Assembly: GCA_041390905.1 (NCBI GenBank)
Contig: JAWKPA010000012.1
Coordinates: 2,480,001-2,544,000 of the forward strand
Source: JACKCD01 sp041390905
GTDB lineage: Bacteria > Chloroflexota > Anaerolineae > Promineifilales > Promineifilaceae
Reading direction: 5' to 3'
DNA length: 64,000 nucleotides
Shown: piece after piece, positions 8,278 through 17,518 of the stretch
Numbering within the stretch: the first letter of the stretch is position 1
How the letters are laid out: every line of letters begins with the position of its first letter
Notes under the pieces: generated by a model
Told to the model about the DNA's origin: nothing
What the model saw: only the letters and a program-made list of their open reading frames with translations
Databases searched by the model: none
Translations under genes and position numbers: made by a program

Positions 8278-9420
8278 CTAAAATCCCAGCGAACGGCCGA
8301 TAATTTCCTTCATAATCTCATTCGTCCCCCCGTGAATCGGGTCAATCCGCACGTCGAGAAACAGCTTGGCAATGGGATATTCCAGCATATAGCCATAGCC
8401 ACCGTGCAGTTGGAGGCATTGATCCATCACCCGCTTGGCGAGATCCGTCGTCCACCATTTCACCATCGCCGCTTTTTCCGGCGTGAGCCGCTTTTCATTT
8501 TGCTCCATGATGCAGTGGTCCACAAAGACGCGCCCAATTTCCAGCTCGGTTTTCATTTCCGCCAGCTTGAAGCGGCTGTTTTGGAAGGTGCCAATGGGGC
8601 GGCCAAAGGCGGTGCGCTCCTGGCAGTAGCGGATGGTGTGGTCGAGAGCTGCTTCCGCCGCCGTTAGCGCCCCCAGCCCAATGACGAGCCGCTCCTGCGG
8701 CAGGTTGTGCATGAGATAAAAGAACCCTTTACCCTCTTCGCCCAGCAGGTTTTCCGTTGGCACTTTGACATCGCGGAAGAAAAGTTCGGCGGTGTCCTGG
8801 GCGTGGCGGCCCACCTTGTCCAGGTTGCGCCCGCGCTCAAACCCCTCCATGCCGCGCTCCACCAGCAGCAGGCTCATCCCCCGCGCCCGCGCCGTCGGGT
8901 CAGTTTTGCAAACGACAATGACGAGATCGCTGATGATGCCGTTGGAGATGAACGTTTTTTGCCCGTTGAGAAGATAATGGTCGCTGCGTTTAACGGCCGT
9001 TGTCCCAATCCCCTGCAAATCACTCCCCGCATTTGGCTCACTCATGGCAATGGCGGTAATAATTTCGCCCGTCGCCATCTTTGGCAAATATTTTTTCTTC
9101 TGTTCTTCGCTGCCAAACGCCATCAGGTACGGCACCACCAGCTCGTTATGCACGCCAAACGCCGGGCCAGTTGCCCCCACTTTGGATAGCTCCTCGGCAA
9201 AAATGACGTTGTAGCGGTAATCCGGCTCGCCCAGCCCGCCGTACTCCTCCGGCACGTCCATGCACAAAAAGCCGGCCTCGCCCGCCTTTAGCCACACTTC
9301 CCGCGACACAATGCCGTCTTTTTCCCACTGCTCGTGGTATGGCACCACTTCCCGCTGCACAAATTGCCGCACCGCATCGCGGAACATGCGGAGTTCGTCT
9401 GTTAAATATTGTTCTTGCAT
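8278..9420 (-). CDS. Acyl-CoA dehydrogenase
   Basis: I place the start at the ATG at 9418-9420 (380 residues), because the longer open frame upstream runs through intergenic family D repeat DNA. The protein has the full ACAD architecture: an N-terminal helical domain (DELRMFRDAVRQFV), a middle beta domain (AIAMSEPNAGSDLQG; GQKTFISNG) and a C-terminal helical domain ending with HGGYGYMLEYP and GGTNEIMKEII. The family oxidises acyl-CoA to 2-enoyl-CoA with FAD and passes electrons to ETF. The chain-length class is not certain. It lies in a minus-strand run with an ornithine cyclodeaminase-like gene and an SDR. Confidence 0.93.
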   Translation of the reverse strand: MQEQYLTDELRMFRDAVRQFVQREVVPYHEQWEKDGIVSREVWLKAGEAGFLCMDVPEEYGGLGEPDYRYNVIFAEELSKVGATGPAFGVHNELVVPYLMAFGSEEQKKKYLPKMATGEIITAIAMSEPNAGSDLQGIGTTAVKRSDHYLLNGQKTFISNGIISDLVIVVCKTDPTARARGMSLLLVERGMEGFERGRNLDKVGRHAQDTAELFFRDVKVPTENLLGEEGKGFFYLMHNLPQERLVIGLGALTAAEAALDHTIRYCQERTAFGRPIGTFQNSRFKLAEMKTELEIGRVFVDHCIMEQNEKRLTPEKAAMVKWWTTDLAKRVMDQCLQLHGGYGYMLEYPIAKLFLDVRIDPIHGGTNEIMKEIIGRSLGF

Positions 9421-9426
9421 GATGTT

Positions 9427-9519
9427 AGACTTAACCGCAGAGGACGCAAAGATCGCAAAGATTTCAACTGGTTTCCTTCTCTTCCTTTGCGCCCTCTGCG
9501 CTCTTTGCGGTTCAAAATT
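9427..9519. repeat. Family D inverted repeat (GCAAAG/CTTTGC)
   Basis: One arm reads ACCGCAGAGGACGCAAAGATC and the opposite arm CCTTTGCGCCCTCTGCGCTC, separated by a short loop. The element spans the gap between the dehydrogenase start and the upstream gene and overlaps the last residues of the latter. Confidence 0.8.
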
Positions 9520-10516
9520 CTTTAGTCCCGCCCAGTTCAACCCAGGTGCCTTTGCCCTGGGCGACGGCTTTTTGGTAAATGTGGTAGGCCGCGCCAATGT
9601 CTTCGATGGCGAGGCCGAGGGATTTGAAGAGGGTGATGTCGTTGGGGGATAAACGGCCGTTCTTCTCCCCCACCAACAACTCCCCAAGCTCCGCCACAAT
9701 ATGGTCATCATCCACCGCCCCCTCCTGCTTGGGAAAGAGGAAGTCGCCCGCCTCGTTGACGGTAGATTCCCGCCGGTCTACAAACAGCCGCGACATGACC
9801 ACCGTGGCCGTATCGAGTTCGCGGGTGTGGCGCACGCTGGAACCGGCGGCGTTGATGTGGACACCGGGCGTAAGCCACTCGCCGTACAAAATGGGGGTCG
9901 GGGCGGCGGTGGTGGTGCAAATGATGTCGGCCCCAAAAACGGCCGTTTTCACATCCCCCACCGCCTCCACATCCACGCCGTGGGTCGCCTGCGCCCACGC
10001 CACATAATTTGCCACCCCTTCCGGGTTACGGCTCCACACCCGCACCCGGTCAATGGGTCGCACCGCCAGCATCGCCGCCAAATGAGAGCGCCCCTGCACC
10101 CCCGTTCCCAAAATCGCCAAATCATGCGCGTCGTCCCGCGCCAGCAGTTGGGTTGCCAGCCCGCTGACGGCGGCGGTGCGGATGGCGGTAATTTCGGATG
10201 CGTCCATGATAGTGAGTAAACGGCCGTTAACTTTCTCAAACAGCATCACCGTCCCCTGATGGCTATCATACGGCGTGCCGTGGTTGCCCGGCATCACGCT
10301 CACCGTTTTAATCCCCATCATCCCTATCTCACCCCCCACATACCCCGGCATCATCCCCAACAGCCCCGACCGATCCGGCAGCCACAGCGGCCAGCGCAGC
10401 GGCTGCACCACATCCCCCCCCGCCATCGTCCGAAACACATCCGCCATCGCCGCCACACACTCCCCCATCGGCAGCAGCTCCCGCACCTCGTGGTAATTAA
10501 TGATCAAAACTTCCAT
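9512..10516 (-). CDS. Ornithine cyclodeaminase / mu-crystallin family protein
   Basis: The 334-residue protein begins at an ATG preceded by AGAGGG. It contains the family features TAAVSGLATQLLAR, the Rossmann motif LAILGTGVQGRSHL, GADIICTTTAAPTPIL and HINAAGSS. The family includes ornithine cyclodeaminase, alanine dehydrogenase and ketimine reductases, all of which use NAD(P) on amino or imino acids. Substrate specificity cannot be assigned. AACGGCCGTT occurs three times (NGRL in two positions, TAVF). Confidence 0.88.
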   Translation of the reverse strand: MEVLIINYHEVRELLPMGECVAAMADVFRTMAGGDVVQPLRWPLWLPDRSGLLGMMPGYVGGEIGMMGIKTVSVMPGNHGTPYDSHQGTVMLFEKVNGRLLTIMDASEITAIRTAAVSGLATQLLARDDAHDLAILGTGVQGRSHLAAMLAVRPIDRVRVWSRNPEGVANYVAWAQATHGVDVEAVGDVKTAVFGADIICTTTAAPTPILYGEWLTPGVHINAAGSSVRHTRELDTATVVMSRLFVDRRESTVNEAGDFLFPKQEGAVDDDHIVAELGELLVGEKNGRLSPNDITLFKSLGLAIEDIGAAYHIYQKAVAQGKGTWVELGGTKEF

Positions 10517-10540
10517 GTTTCCCTCTTACCCGGTCGTCAG

Positions 10541-10576
10541 CTAGAAGTTCAACTTCTTCCGAGAAGTTGAACTTCT
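10541..10576. repeat. Family E hairpin
   Basis: AGAAGTTCAACTTCT and AGAAGTTGAACTTCT are separated by a few bases. The element lies between the cyclodeaminase-like gene and the upstream SDR. Confidence 0.8.
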
Positions 10577-10588
10577 AACATTCCCCTG

Positions 10589-11410
10589 CTAAATCCCCGC
10601 CCCACCCGTCACTTCCAGCGTATGCCCCGTGATGTAGGCGGCATAGGGCGAAGCCAGCATGATGATGCCACCGGCCGCTTCCTCCGGCGTGGCCGGCCGC
10701 CCCAGCGGAATCACCAGCCGCGCCATCGAACGGATATGGTCGGGAATGCCCAGGGTAACCTCTTCCCCATCCACGTTAATCGAAGCCCCGTCATCCTTGC
10801 TTTGCGTCAGCCGCGTGTCAATAAAGCCAAACGCCACCGCATTGCAGCGAATGCCAAACGCCCCCCACTCCTTCGCCACCGTCTTCGTCAGCCCCACAAT
10901 CCCCATCTTGCCCGTCGCATAATTCACCTGCCCCACGTTGCCGTGCAGCCCCGACGTGGACGACACGTTGATGATGCAGCGCGGCTCCATCGGCCCACCC
11001 GCCCGCTTTTCCTCCTTGGCTGGCTCCCGCATATACGGCGCCAACGCCCGAATCATGCGGAAGGGGGCGGTGGCGTGGACATCCAGAATCGCCTGCCACT
11101 GCTTGTCGCTCATGTTGTGGAGCATCCCATCCCAGGTGTACCCGGCGTTGTTGACCAAAATATTGATCTTGCCATACGTTTCCACCGTCTTTGCCAGCAG
11201 CGCGTCGGGAAAATCGGGGTCCGTTACATCCCCTGCATAGGCCATTGCCTCACCCCCGGCCGCTTTGATTTCAGCCACCACCGCTTCGGCCGGCTCGGCG
11301 TTCAAATCATTCACCACCACGCTGGCACCCAACTCGGCAAACAGCCTGGCCGCCGCCGCGCCAATGCCCCGCCCCGCCCCTGTCACAATTGCCACCTGAT
11401 TTTTAAACAT
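10589..11410 (-). CDS. Short-chain dehydrogenase/reductase (FabG-like)
   Basis: The 273-residue classical SDR has TGAGRGIGAAAA at residues about 10-21, NNAG near residue 90, the catalytic Ser in NVSSTSG and YATGK as YxxxK. The end (GHTLEVTGGAGI) matches FabG-like enzymes. By family it is an NAD(P)-dependent 3-oxoacyl or alcohol reductase. Compared with FabG it carries a short insertion before the serine strand (EPAKEEKRAGGPMEP). It is probably co-transcribed with the MazG-like gene 13 bases upstream. Confidence 0.9.
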   Translation of the reverse strand: MFKNQVAIVTGAGRGIGAAAARLFAELGASVVVNDLNAEPAEAVVAEIKAAGGEAMAYAGDVTDPDFPDALLAKTVETYGKINILVNNAGYTWDGMLHNMSDKQWQAILDVHATAPFRMIRALAPYMREPAKEEKRAGGPMEPRCIINVSSTSGLHGNVGQVNYATGKMGIVGLTKTVAKEWGAFGIRCNAVAFGFIDTRLTQSKDDGASINVDGEEVTLGIPDHIRSMARLVIPLGRPATPEEAAGGIIMLASPYAAYITGHTLEVTGGAGI

Positions 11411-11423
11411 ATCTCTCTGTCCT

Positions 11424-11762
11424 CTATGATTTCAACTTCGGATTGTTGGCGTGGCGGTCGCTGTCGCGCTTGGTCTTTTTGTCCAGGTTGCGCCGCAGGG
11501 CCTCCGTCAAATCCACGCCAGTCTGGTTTGCCAAACAAATCAGCACAAACAGCACATCGGCAAATTCGTCGGCCAGGTTGTACTGTTCGTCTGACTTTTT
11601 GAAGCTTTGGTCGCCGTAGAGCCGCGCCATGATCCGCGCCACTTCGCCCACTTCTTCTACCAAAACGGTCATATTGGTCAGTTCTGAATAATAGCGCACC
11701 CCCACCGTCGTTATCCATTCGTCCACAATTTCTTGACACTGTTTTAAGGTTAAATCGCTCAT
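11424..11762 (-). CDS. MazG-like nucleotide pyrophosphohydrolase
   Basis: The 112-residue all-alpha protein has the paired metal-binding motifs of the MazG/YpjD family: EEVGEVAR (ExxE) near residue 37 and DEFADVLF (ExxD) near residue 69. Such enzymes hydrolyse NTPs or dNTPs to NMP and pyrophosphate and are considered house-cleaning enzymes. The true substrate is unknown. Its start lies next to a single family A repeat arm (11763-11802). Confidence 0.85.
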   Translation of the reverse strand: MSDLTLKQCQEIVDEWITTVGVRYYSELTNMTVLVEEVGEVARIMARLYGDQSFKKSDEQYNLADEFADVLFVLICLANQTGVDLTEALRRNLDKKTKRDSDRHANNPKLKS

Positions 11763-11780
11763 CTCTCAAATCTCCAATCT

Positions 11781-14700
11781 CTAATCCCCAATCTCCAATA
11801 CCGGGGAAACAAGCTCCTGTATTTGGCAGCCTAGCTCCCACAAAACGGCCGTTTTTCCCCCCTCCCGCGCCATTTGAAACCGATCCGGCGGCAGCTTTGC
11901 CCCCCTTTCCCAAACATAGCTGCCCGCCACATCAGCATACCATTGTGACGGCCTGAAAAATGGCTCCATCTCCACGCGGGTAAAGACCCGCACCGCCTCT
12001 TCCACCCGCCCCACCGCTGCTAACCAGAGGGAGATACCCGCCAAAGCCGTTAAAAGACACATCATCAGCTGCTTCTGCACCGACTCGGCCAGAATGGGAA
12101 GCCAAAGCTGTCTGGCCCGTTCATGCTGCCCCAGGTGAAACAGCACAATGCCCTGATAAATATGGACAAAGCGCATGGCGGGCAAATTGTTGCGGACAGC
12201 AAACAGGCCATACGCCTGCCGCAGCAACGGCTCGGCCGCTTCATACCTTTTCTGCCCCATCAAGGCGAGTGCTTCCAACTGAAAAGTCCAGGCACTCACA
12301 CGCTCATTATCGGCGCCATCGCTCATGCGCGCCGTTTCATGCAGCAAGGTTTGGACTGTTTCATATTGGCCGAGGTGCAATAGATAAAGGGCAAGCCGAT
12401 TACGCCAATACGCTTCAAGCTGCCTTGCCCCCAGGTTGGCAAAAAGGGCAATGCTTTCCCACACCAGGGGCGGAGCCAGAGCCACCTTGCCCGACCAGAG
12501 ATAGACGAGGCTGAGTTCGGCCAAGCTTTCGGCCAGCGACCGCCGGTCGTTAATCTGGCGGCAAATGGCAATGGCCTCTTTGCCATACTGTTCGGCCAAA
12601 TCGAATTCACGGCTATCGAGCTTTAGCGGCATGAGTGCGGTTAAGGCACTGGCGAGTTCGCTGGGGATGGCAAGCTGCTGGCGAATGGCTAAATTTTGGG
12701 CGCCGCGCTGGCTGGCTTCGTCGTGTTGGCCCAGGTCGTGCAAAACGGCCGTTAATGCCTCCAACACCTGACTCATCTGCCACGGCTCATCCCGCTGCTG
12801 GTAAAGGGACAAACTTTGGTAATAATAGCTTTTGGCCTGTTCAAGATTGCTCTGAAAGAAAGATTGACCCAGTTGAAAAAAGATAAAAGCGCGATCCAGT
12901 ATCGTTTCGTAGGCAGTAGAGTTTATCTGCTGCTGCGCTTCCAGCAGCAAGCGGCGCGCTGTCTCGTGTCGCCCCATCCGGTTGGCAAAAAAGCCGTGCC
13001 ACGCCAGCAGCATGGCGCGAAAATGCAGGTCGGTTAGCGGGCGGTCAGAGGAGGTTTGGCACAGCTTGATGCCTTCTTCATACCGGTTGCGCTTGCTGAG
13101 AAACAGCATGAGGGCATCGCGCCCGGCTTGCAGCAGGGGGATGTTCTGCCGGGCAAGACCCCATTCCCAGGCCTGCAATATATTTTCATACGCCTGTTCA
13201 ATGAGTTCCAGGGCGTTTGCCTGGTCGGCGCGCTGCAGGCGGGGGGCTTGGGCGGCCAACAGGGTGAGGTAGGTGTCGCTATGTTTTTGATAAACGGCCG
13301 TTCTTACCCCCCCATCCTTCGCCAACTGTTCCGCCGCAAATTGGCGAATCAGCTCATGCAGGTCAAACAGCCTGCCCCCCAACGAACGGAGCAGCGACTT
13401 GTTACGCAGACGGCGGCTAATTTGCGGAACCGCATCCGCCACCGCCATCGCTTGCTCCAGCGTAAAGCTGCCGCGAAAAACCGAGAGCCTAGACAGCACC
13501 TGCTGCTCCTGCGCTGTCAGCAATTGCCACGAATGGTCAAAAACGGCCCGCAATGATTGATGCCGCGCCGCCATGTCGTGATAATCGGCCGTTAAAAAGT
13601 CAAGGTTGCTGGCAATGGTGCGGGCAATCTCCGCGCAATCAAAATCCTCCACCCACGCCGCTGCCAGCTCAATTCCCAGCGGCATCCCCTCCACCTGCTG
13701 GCAAATGCGAATAATGGCCGGCAGGTTCTCCTCGGTCAGCCGAAAGCTTTTGTCCAGCCGCTGCGCCCGGTTGACAAAAAGCTCAATGGAAGCGTAGGTG
13801 GTGGTCGAAACGGCCGTTTCTTCCCTCGGAAACGGCAGCCCCTCCAAATAAAACAAATCCTCGGCATGGGCGTTCAGCCGCTCCCGCGAGGTTGCCAAAA
13901 CAACGACCTGGGGGCAATGGTTGAGGATATTGAGAATGAGGTCAATAACATCAAGCAAATGCTCCAGATTGTCCAGCACCAGCAGCAGCTCTTTCCCCTG
14001 CAAATGCGCCACAAGCTGCTCCTCCTCACCCTGCACGCTGCTGTCAAAGGCAATGTCCAGTGCTTGGGCAATGGCCGCCGGAACAGCGTCGGCCGATTGA
14101 ATGGGGGCCAGCGGCACAAACCCAACGCCATCGGCAAAGAGATCGCCATTTTCGTCGGCAATTTGCGTTGCCAGCCGCGTTTTGCCCATGCCGCCGGGGC
14201 CAACAACGGTCAGCAGGCGATAGCTGCGCGCTTGCAGCCGCTGTCGAATCTGCTGTCGCTCTTGCTCACGGCCGGAAAAGGGGGTGAGGTAGTGGGGCAG
14301 GTTTTGGGCGGGGGGAGAAACGGCCGTTTTCTCCCCTTCTCCTGCCCTGTTTGCCGCCACAGGCTGCCCCATCCGCAGCTTCTCCACCAGCTCCAGCATG
14401 GTGGCTGTCGGTGCCGCGCCCAGCTCCTGATGCAAAAGCTGCTGGTACTGTTCAAAGTGAGCCAGCGCCAGGTTGGCTTGCCCCTGCTGCGCCCAAAGCT
14501 GCAGCAGGTGCTGATGCGCTTCCTCGTGAAAGGGATCGAGTTCTAATTGGCGACGGCGGTGGGAAACGGCCGTTTGTGTTTCCCCCTGCCCCGCCACAAA
14601 ATAAGCCAACTCCCCCAAAATCTCCATCATCTGCAAATGATGCCGCTCCCGCCGCATCATCAGCCACTCGTCAAAAGCAAGACAGTCAGACAAATAAAAA

Positions 14701-15149
14701 CCGTGCAGCAGTTCACCGCGATACAGCGTCGCCGCCTCCGCCAAACGGTGCTGGCAAGCCGCACAACTGGCGCGACCCTCGTGGGAATGCACCTCACAAG
14801 CGGCCAGCAGCTCCGCTACTTCAGCCACATCAACCCAGACCTGCTCCGCCTGAAACCAAACCTCTTGGCGGTTGCTCCCAATGAGCGTGGCTCCAGCTTT
14901 CCCCAGCACCCGCCGCAGCCCGGCCAGCGCCACCCGCAAATTATTACGCGCCTCAGCCTCCCCCATTTCCGGCCACAGCAACCCCAGCAGCGTCTGGCGG
15001 CTGTGTCGCTGCTTGTTTTCCAACGCCAGGTAGGCCAACAGCGCAACCTGCTTGCGGCTGGCAATGTGGATCGCAACGCCATCAAGCTGCACATTCCAGA
15101 CATTGAAAAACCGTATCATTAATGGATTGGTCTCTTTTTTTCGGGTCAT
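11781..15149 (-). CDS. Large SARP/BTAD transcriptional regulator with AAA (NB-ARC-like) ATPase and TPR repeats
   Basis: The 1122-residue protein has an OmpR/PhoB-type winged helix (residues about 12-95), a bacterial transcriptional activator domain (about 100-255), and a STAND-type ATPase with Walker A GPGGMGKT near 315 and Walker B LLVLDNLEH near 392. The C-terminal 450 residues are mainly TPR-like helices. This AfsR-like plan suggests a signal-gated activator. The start could also be the internal ATG giving MIRFF, since neither has a strong ribosome-binding site. It ends in LEIGD, a tail encoded by the family A repeat, which also supplies the TAG stop. The 79-residue gene is divergent from it, 73 bases away. 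Confidence 0.9.
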   Translation of the reverse strand: MTRKKETNPLMIRFFNVWNVQLDGVAIHIASRKQVALLAYLALENKQRHSRQTLLGLLWPEMGEAEARNNLRVALAGLRRVLGKAGATLIGSNRQEVWFQAEQVWVDVAEVAELLAACEVHSHEGRASCAACQHRLAEAATLYRGELLHGFYLSDCLAFDEWLMMRRERHHLQMMEILGELAYFVAGQGETQTAVSHRRRQLELDPFHEEAHQHLLQLWAQQGQANLALAHFEQYQQLLHQELGAAPTATMLELVEKLRMGQPVAANRAGEGEKTAVSPPAQNLPHYLTPFSGREQERQQIRQRLQARSYRLLTVVGPGGMGKTRLATQIADENGDLFADGVGFVPLAPIQSADAVPAAIAQALDIAFDSSVQGEEEQLVAHLQGKELLLVLDNLEHLLDVIDLILNILNHCPQVVVLATSRERLNAHAEDLFYLEGLPFPREETAVSTTTYASIELFVNRAQRLDKSFRLTEENLPAIIRICQQVEGMPLGIELAAAWVEDFDCAEIARTIASNLDFLTADYHDMAARHQSLRAVFDHSWQLLTAQEQQVLSRLSVFRGSFTLEQAMAVADAVPQISRRLRNKSLLRSLGGRLFDLHELIRQFAAEQLAKDGGVRTAVYQKHSDTYLTLLAAQAPRLQRADQANALELIEQAYENILQAWEWGLARQNIPLLQAGRDALMLFLSKRNRYEEGIKLCQTSSDRPLTDLHFRAMLLAWHGFFANRMGRHETARRLLLEAQQQINSTAYETILDRAFIFFQLGQSFFQSNLEQAKSYYYQSLSLYQQRDEPWQMSQVLEALTAVLHDLGQHDEASQRGAQNLAIRQQLAIPSELASALTALMPLKLDSREFDLAEQYGKEAIAICRQINDRRSLAESLAELSLVYLWSGKVALAPPLVWESIALFANLGARQLEAYWRNRLALYLLHLGQYETVQTLLHETARMSDGADNERVSAWTFQLEALALMGQKRYEAAEPLLRQAYGLFAVRNNLPAMRFVHIYQGIVLFHLGQHERARQLWLPILAESVQKQLMMCLLTALAGISLWLAAVGRVEEAVRVFTRVEMEPFFRPSQWYADVAGSYVWERGAKLPPDRFQMAREGGKTAVLWELGCQIQELVSPVLEIGD

Positions 15150-15222
15150 TGTAACGATGCGTTAATGGTAGCTCTCCATAATCAATTGAATAGGAAGATA
15201 GGGCTATTAAGGAGACCTTATT
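15150..15222. promoter_or_regulatory. Divergent control region between the large regulator and the 79-residue gene
   Basis: This 73-base, comparatively AT-rich gap must hold the promoters of both divergent genes. It ends with AAGGAGACC, a good ribosome-binding site for the plus-strand gene. I cannot assign -35/-10 boxes confidently. The regulator is the natural candidate to bind here, which is an inference from arrangement only. Confidence 0.45.
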
Positions 15223-15462
15223 ATGACAAAAAGCGAGGTGGATAACAAGCTGCGCCCCTCTGAATCTTTTTTGCTCCGGCTGTGGTCGGCCGAAGATGAA
15301 ACGGGACAACGCCAACAGCAGGTGATGCTGCGTTCGGTAATGACGGGGGAAAGCCTGTACTTCCCTAATTTGGCAGCACTGGTCACTTTTTTGCAAAACC
15401 ACCGGTTGGAACTGCCTGTTTGCCAGTTCCGGCAAGGGGATGGAAGGGTTATGGACGATTAG
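15223..15462 (+). CDS. Small uncharacterised protein (79 residues)
   Basis: A clear AAGGAG ribosome-binding site precedes the ATG. The protein has two parts: SFLLRLWSAEDETGQRQQQVMLRSVMTGESLYF looks beta-rich, and PNLAALVTFLQNHR looks helical. I do not recognise a family with certainty. It lies divergently beside the SARP-type regulator and 151 bases before two secreted propeller genes, so it may belong to the circuit controlled by that regulator. No signal peptide is visible. Confidence 0.65.
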   Translation: MTKSEVDNKLRPSESFLLRLWSAEDETGQRQQQVMLRSVMTGESLYFPNLAALVTFLQNHRLELPVCQFRQGDGRVMDD

Positions 15463-15613
15463 CCACGAGGAAAAAAGACGAAGAAAAGACGATCACCATT
15501 TATGTTGAGACCAACACAAACATCCACATTGAATGATAAGGCACTTTACGCAAAAACAATGGAAGGACACGCCAAAAGCACCTGTATCATTCCAAATTAT
15601 TCAGGAGACGACA

Positions 15614-17395
15614 ATGACAGTTTTACAAGACCCATCAAACAGAACCAATCATCCAGATAGCTGGTGCAAACAAGACGTGCAAGCAGGCTTGTTAACCCCG
15701 CGTTTCATCGTAAAACGACATCATCCTAAACGACTCTTTTTAACCCTTTTAGGGCTGCTATTGCTTGTTACTTTACAGCTAGCCAGTGCCGCCCCCGGCG
15801 ACATCGAGCGCGTTTCCGTGGACAGTAGCGGCGGTCAGGGGAATGACGGTAGCACCGTTTCCAGCATCAGCAGCGACGGCCGTTTTGTCGCCTTCCACTC
15901 CTTTGCCCGCAACCTCGTCAGCGGCGACACCAATGGCTGGGAAGACATCTTTGTCCATGACCGGCAAACGGGAGCGACCAGCCGCGTCTCCGTAAACAGC
16001 AGCGGCGGCCAGGGGAATAGCTTCAGCCTTGCCCCCAGCATCAGCAGCGACGGCCGTTTTGTCGCCTTTGAGTCCCATGCCAGCAACCTCGTCAGCGGCG
16101 ACACCAATGGCAGCACCGACATCTTTGTCCACGACCGGCAAACGGGAGAGACTAGCCGCATCTCCGTAAACAGCAGCGGCGGCCAGGGGAATAACCATAG
16201 CTCCGCCCCCAGTATCAGCAGCGACGGCCGTTTTGTCGCCTTCCACTCCGCCGCCAGTAACCTCGTCAGCGGCGACACCGGCCGTGACGACGTCTTTGTC
16301 CATGACCGACAAACGGGAGAGACTAGTCGCGTCTCCGTAAACAGTAGCGGCGACCAGGGGAATAGCTTCAGTGTTCTCCCCAGCATCAGCAGCGACGGCC
16401 GTTTTGTTGCCTTCACCTCCTATGCCAGCAACCTCGTCAGCGGCGACACCAATGGCAGCCACGACGTCTTTGTCCACGACCGGCAAACGGGAACAACCAG
16501 CCGCGTCTCCGTGGATAGTAGCGGCAGCGAGGGGAATGGCCTCAGCGTTTACTCCAGCATCAGCAGCGACGGCCGTTTTGTCGCCTTCCAGTCCAGGGCC
16601 AGCAACCTCGTCACTGGCGACACCAATAACCGGGACGACATCTTTGTCCACGACCGGCAAACGGGAGCAACCAGCCGCGTCTCCGTGGGCAGCAGCGGTA
16701 GCCAGGGGAATCACTTCAGCTTTTCCCCCAGCATCAGCGGCGACGGCCGTTTTGTCGCCTTCGAGTCTTATGCCAGCAACCTCGTCAGCGGCGACACCAA
16801 TGGCGTCCCCGACATCTTTGTCCACGACCGGCAAACGGGAGCAACCAGCCGCATCTCCGTAAACAGCAGCGGCAGCCAAGGGAATAGCTTCAGCATTTTC
16901 CCCAGCATTAGCAGCGACGGACGTTTTGTCGCCTTCCAGTCCGGTGCCAGCAACCTCGTCAGCGGTGACACCAATGGCCGTCCCGACGTCTTTGTCGCTG
17001 AACGCATCCCTGACGAGGACGAAGATGGTATTGATGATGCGCACGACAACTGTGCTCTCATTGCCAATCCCGATCAAGCCGACTTTGATGGGGACGGTCA
17101 AGGGGATGCTTGTGATGCCGACGACGACAACGACGGCGTGGCTGACGACGATGATCTGTGTGCGGGAACGGTTTTGCCACAGGACACGCCCGTGCAGGCC
17201 AAGAGAAATCGCTTCTTTGCTGATGCCAGCGGGCAGTTTGTAGATGGTGAAGGCAATCTGGCCGGCATCTCGGTAGTTGACACGGGTGGCTGTTCTGGGA
17301 TTCAAATTATTGAGGCAATGGGGCTAGGGCAGGGACACGTCAAGCAAGGGATTACGCGGGGTGCTTTGGAAGAGTGGATGGCTTCGCTGCCGTAA
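15614..17395 (+). CDS. Secreted seven-unit propeller protein with thrombospondin type-3 calcium repeats
   Basis: I start at 15614 because CAGGAGACGACAATGACAG mirrors the ribosome-binding site of the downstream paralogue; this gives 593 residues. A basic region and hydrophobic stretch (LFLTLLGLLLLVTLQL) followed by SAAP is a probable signal peptide. Then come seven 58-residue units, each with SxSSDGRFVAF, NLVSGDTNG and DIFVHDRQTG: TolB/PD40-like blades that should close a seven-bladed propeller. Residues about 467-520 are Asp-rich type-3 repeats (DEDEDGIDD, DFDGDGQGDACD). The tail with CSGIQIIEAMGLGQGHVKQG is typical of proteins carrying such repeats. The function is unknown, probably extracellular adhesion or binding. 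Each unit carries GACGGCCGTT or a close variant (the seventh has GACGGACGTT). Confidence 0.88.
   Translation: MTVLQDPSNRTNHPDSWCKQDVQAGLLTPRFIVKRHHPKRLFLTLLGLLLLVTLQLASAAPGDIERVSVDSSGGQGNDGSTVSSISSDGRFVAFHSFARNLVSGDTNGWEDIFVHDRQTGATSRVSVNSSGGQGNSFSLAPSISSDGRFVAFESHASNLVSGDTNGSTDIFVHDRQTGETSRISVNSSGGQGNNHSSAPSISSDGRFVAFHSAASNLVSGDTGRDDVFVHDRQTGETSRVSVNSSGDQGNSFSVLPSISSDGRFVAFTSYASNLVSGDTNGSHDVFVHDRQTGTTSRVSVDSSGSEGNGLSVYSSISSDGRFVAFQSRASNLVTGDTNNRDDIFVHDRQTGATSRVSVGSSGSQGNHFSFSPSISGDGRFVAFESYASNLVSGDTNGVPDIFVHDRQTGATSRISVNSSGSQGNSFSIFPSISSDGRFVAFQSGASNLVSGDTNGRPDVFVAERIPDEDEDGIDDAHDNCALIANPDQADFDGDGQGDACDADDDNDGVADDDDLCAGTVLPQDTPVQAKRNRFFADASGQFVDGEGNLAGISVVDTGGCSGIQIIEAMGLGQGHVKQGITRGALEEWMASLP
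15830..17010 (+). repeat. Seven tandem 174-bp coding repeats
   Basis: The repeat period is 174 bases (58 codons), measured between successive GACGGCCGTT cores (for example 15875 and 16049). Units are well conserved at DNA level, so they are probably maintained by duplication or gene conversion. Codon bias in this block opens long antisense frames that are not genes. Confidence 0.85.
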
Positions 17396-17518
17396 GTTGT
17401 AAATGGGGGTAGTAAACGGCCGTTTCCTCCCACAAAAATAAAGGGGGGAAAACGGCCGTTATTAAAAAAACGGGGAGCTGCCCACAGCAGGACAGCCACC
17501 ACCTAACAGGAGAAAACA

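Noticed and set aside
8421..9711. Longer start for the acyl-CoA dehydrogenase at 9711
   Set aside because: The extra 97 codons read through the family D repeat and the end of the upstream gene and have no dehydrogenase similarity.
15830..17010. Possible CRISPR or satellite array in the 174-base repeats
   Set aside because: Repeats are in frame coding units of a propeller, with no spacer structure.
15779..17305. 508-codon antisense frame across the first propeller gene
   Set aside because: It is opened by the regular codon pattern of the 174-base repeats; the plus-strand protein has a signal peptide, blades and calcium repeats.
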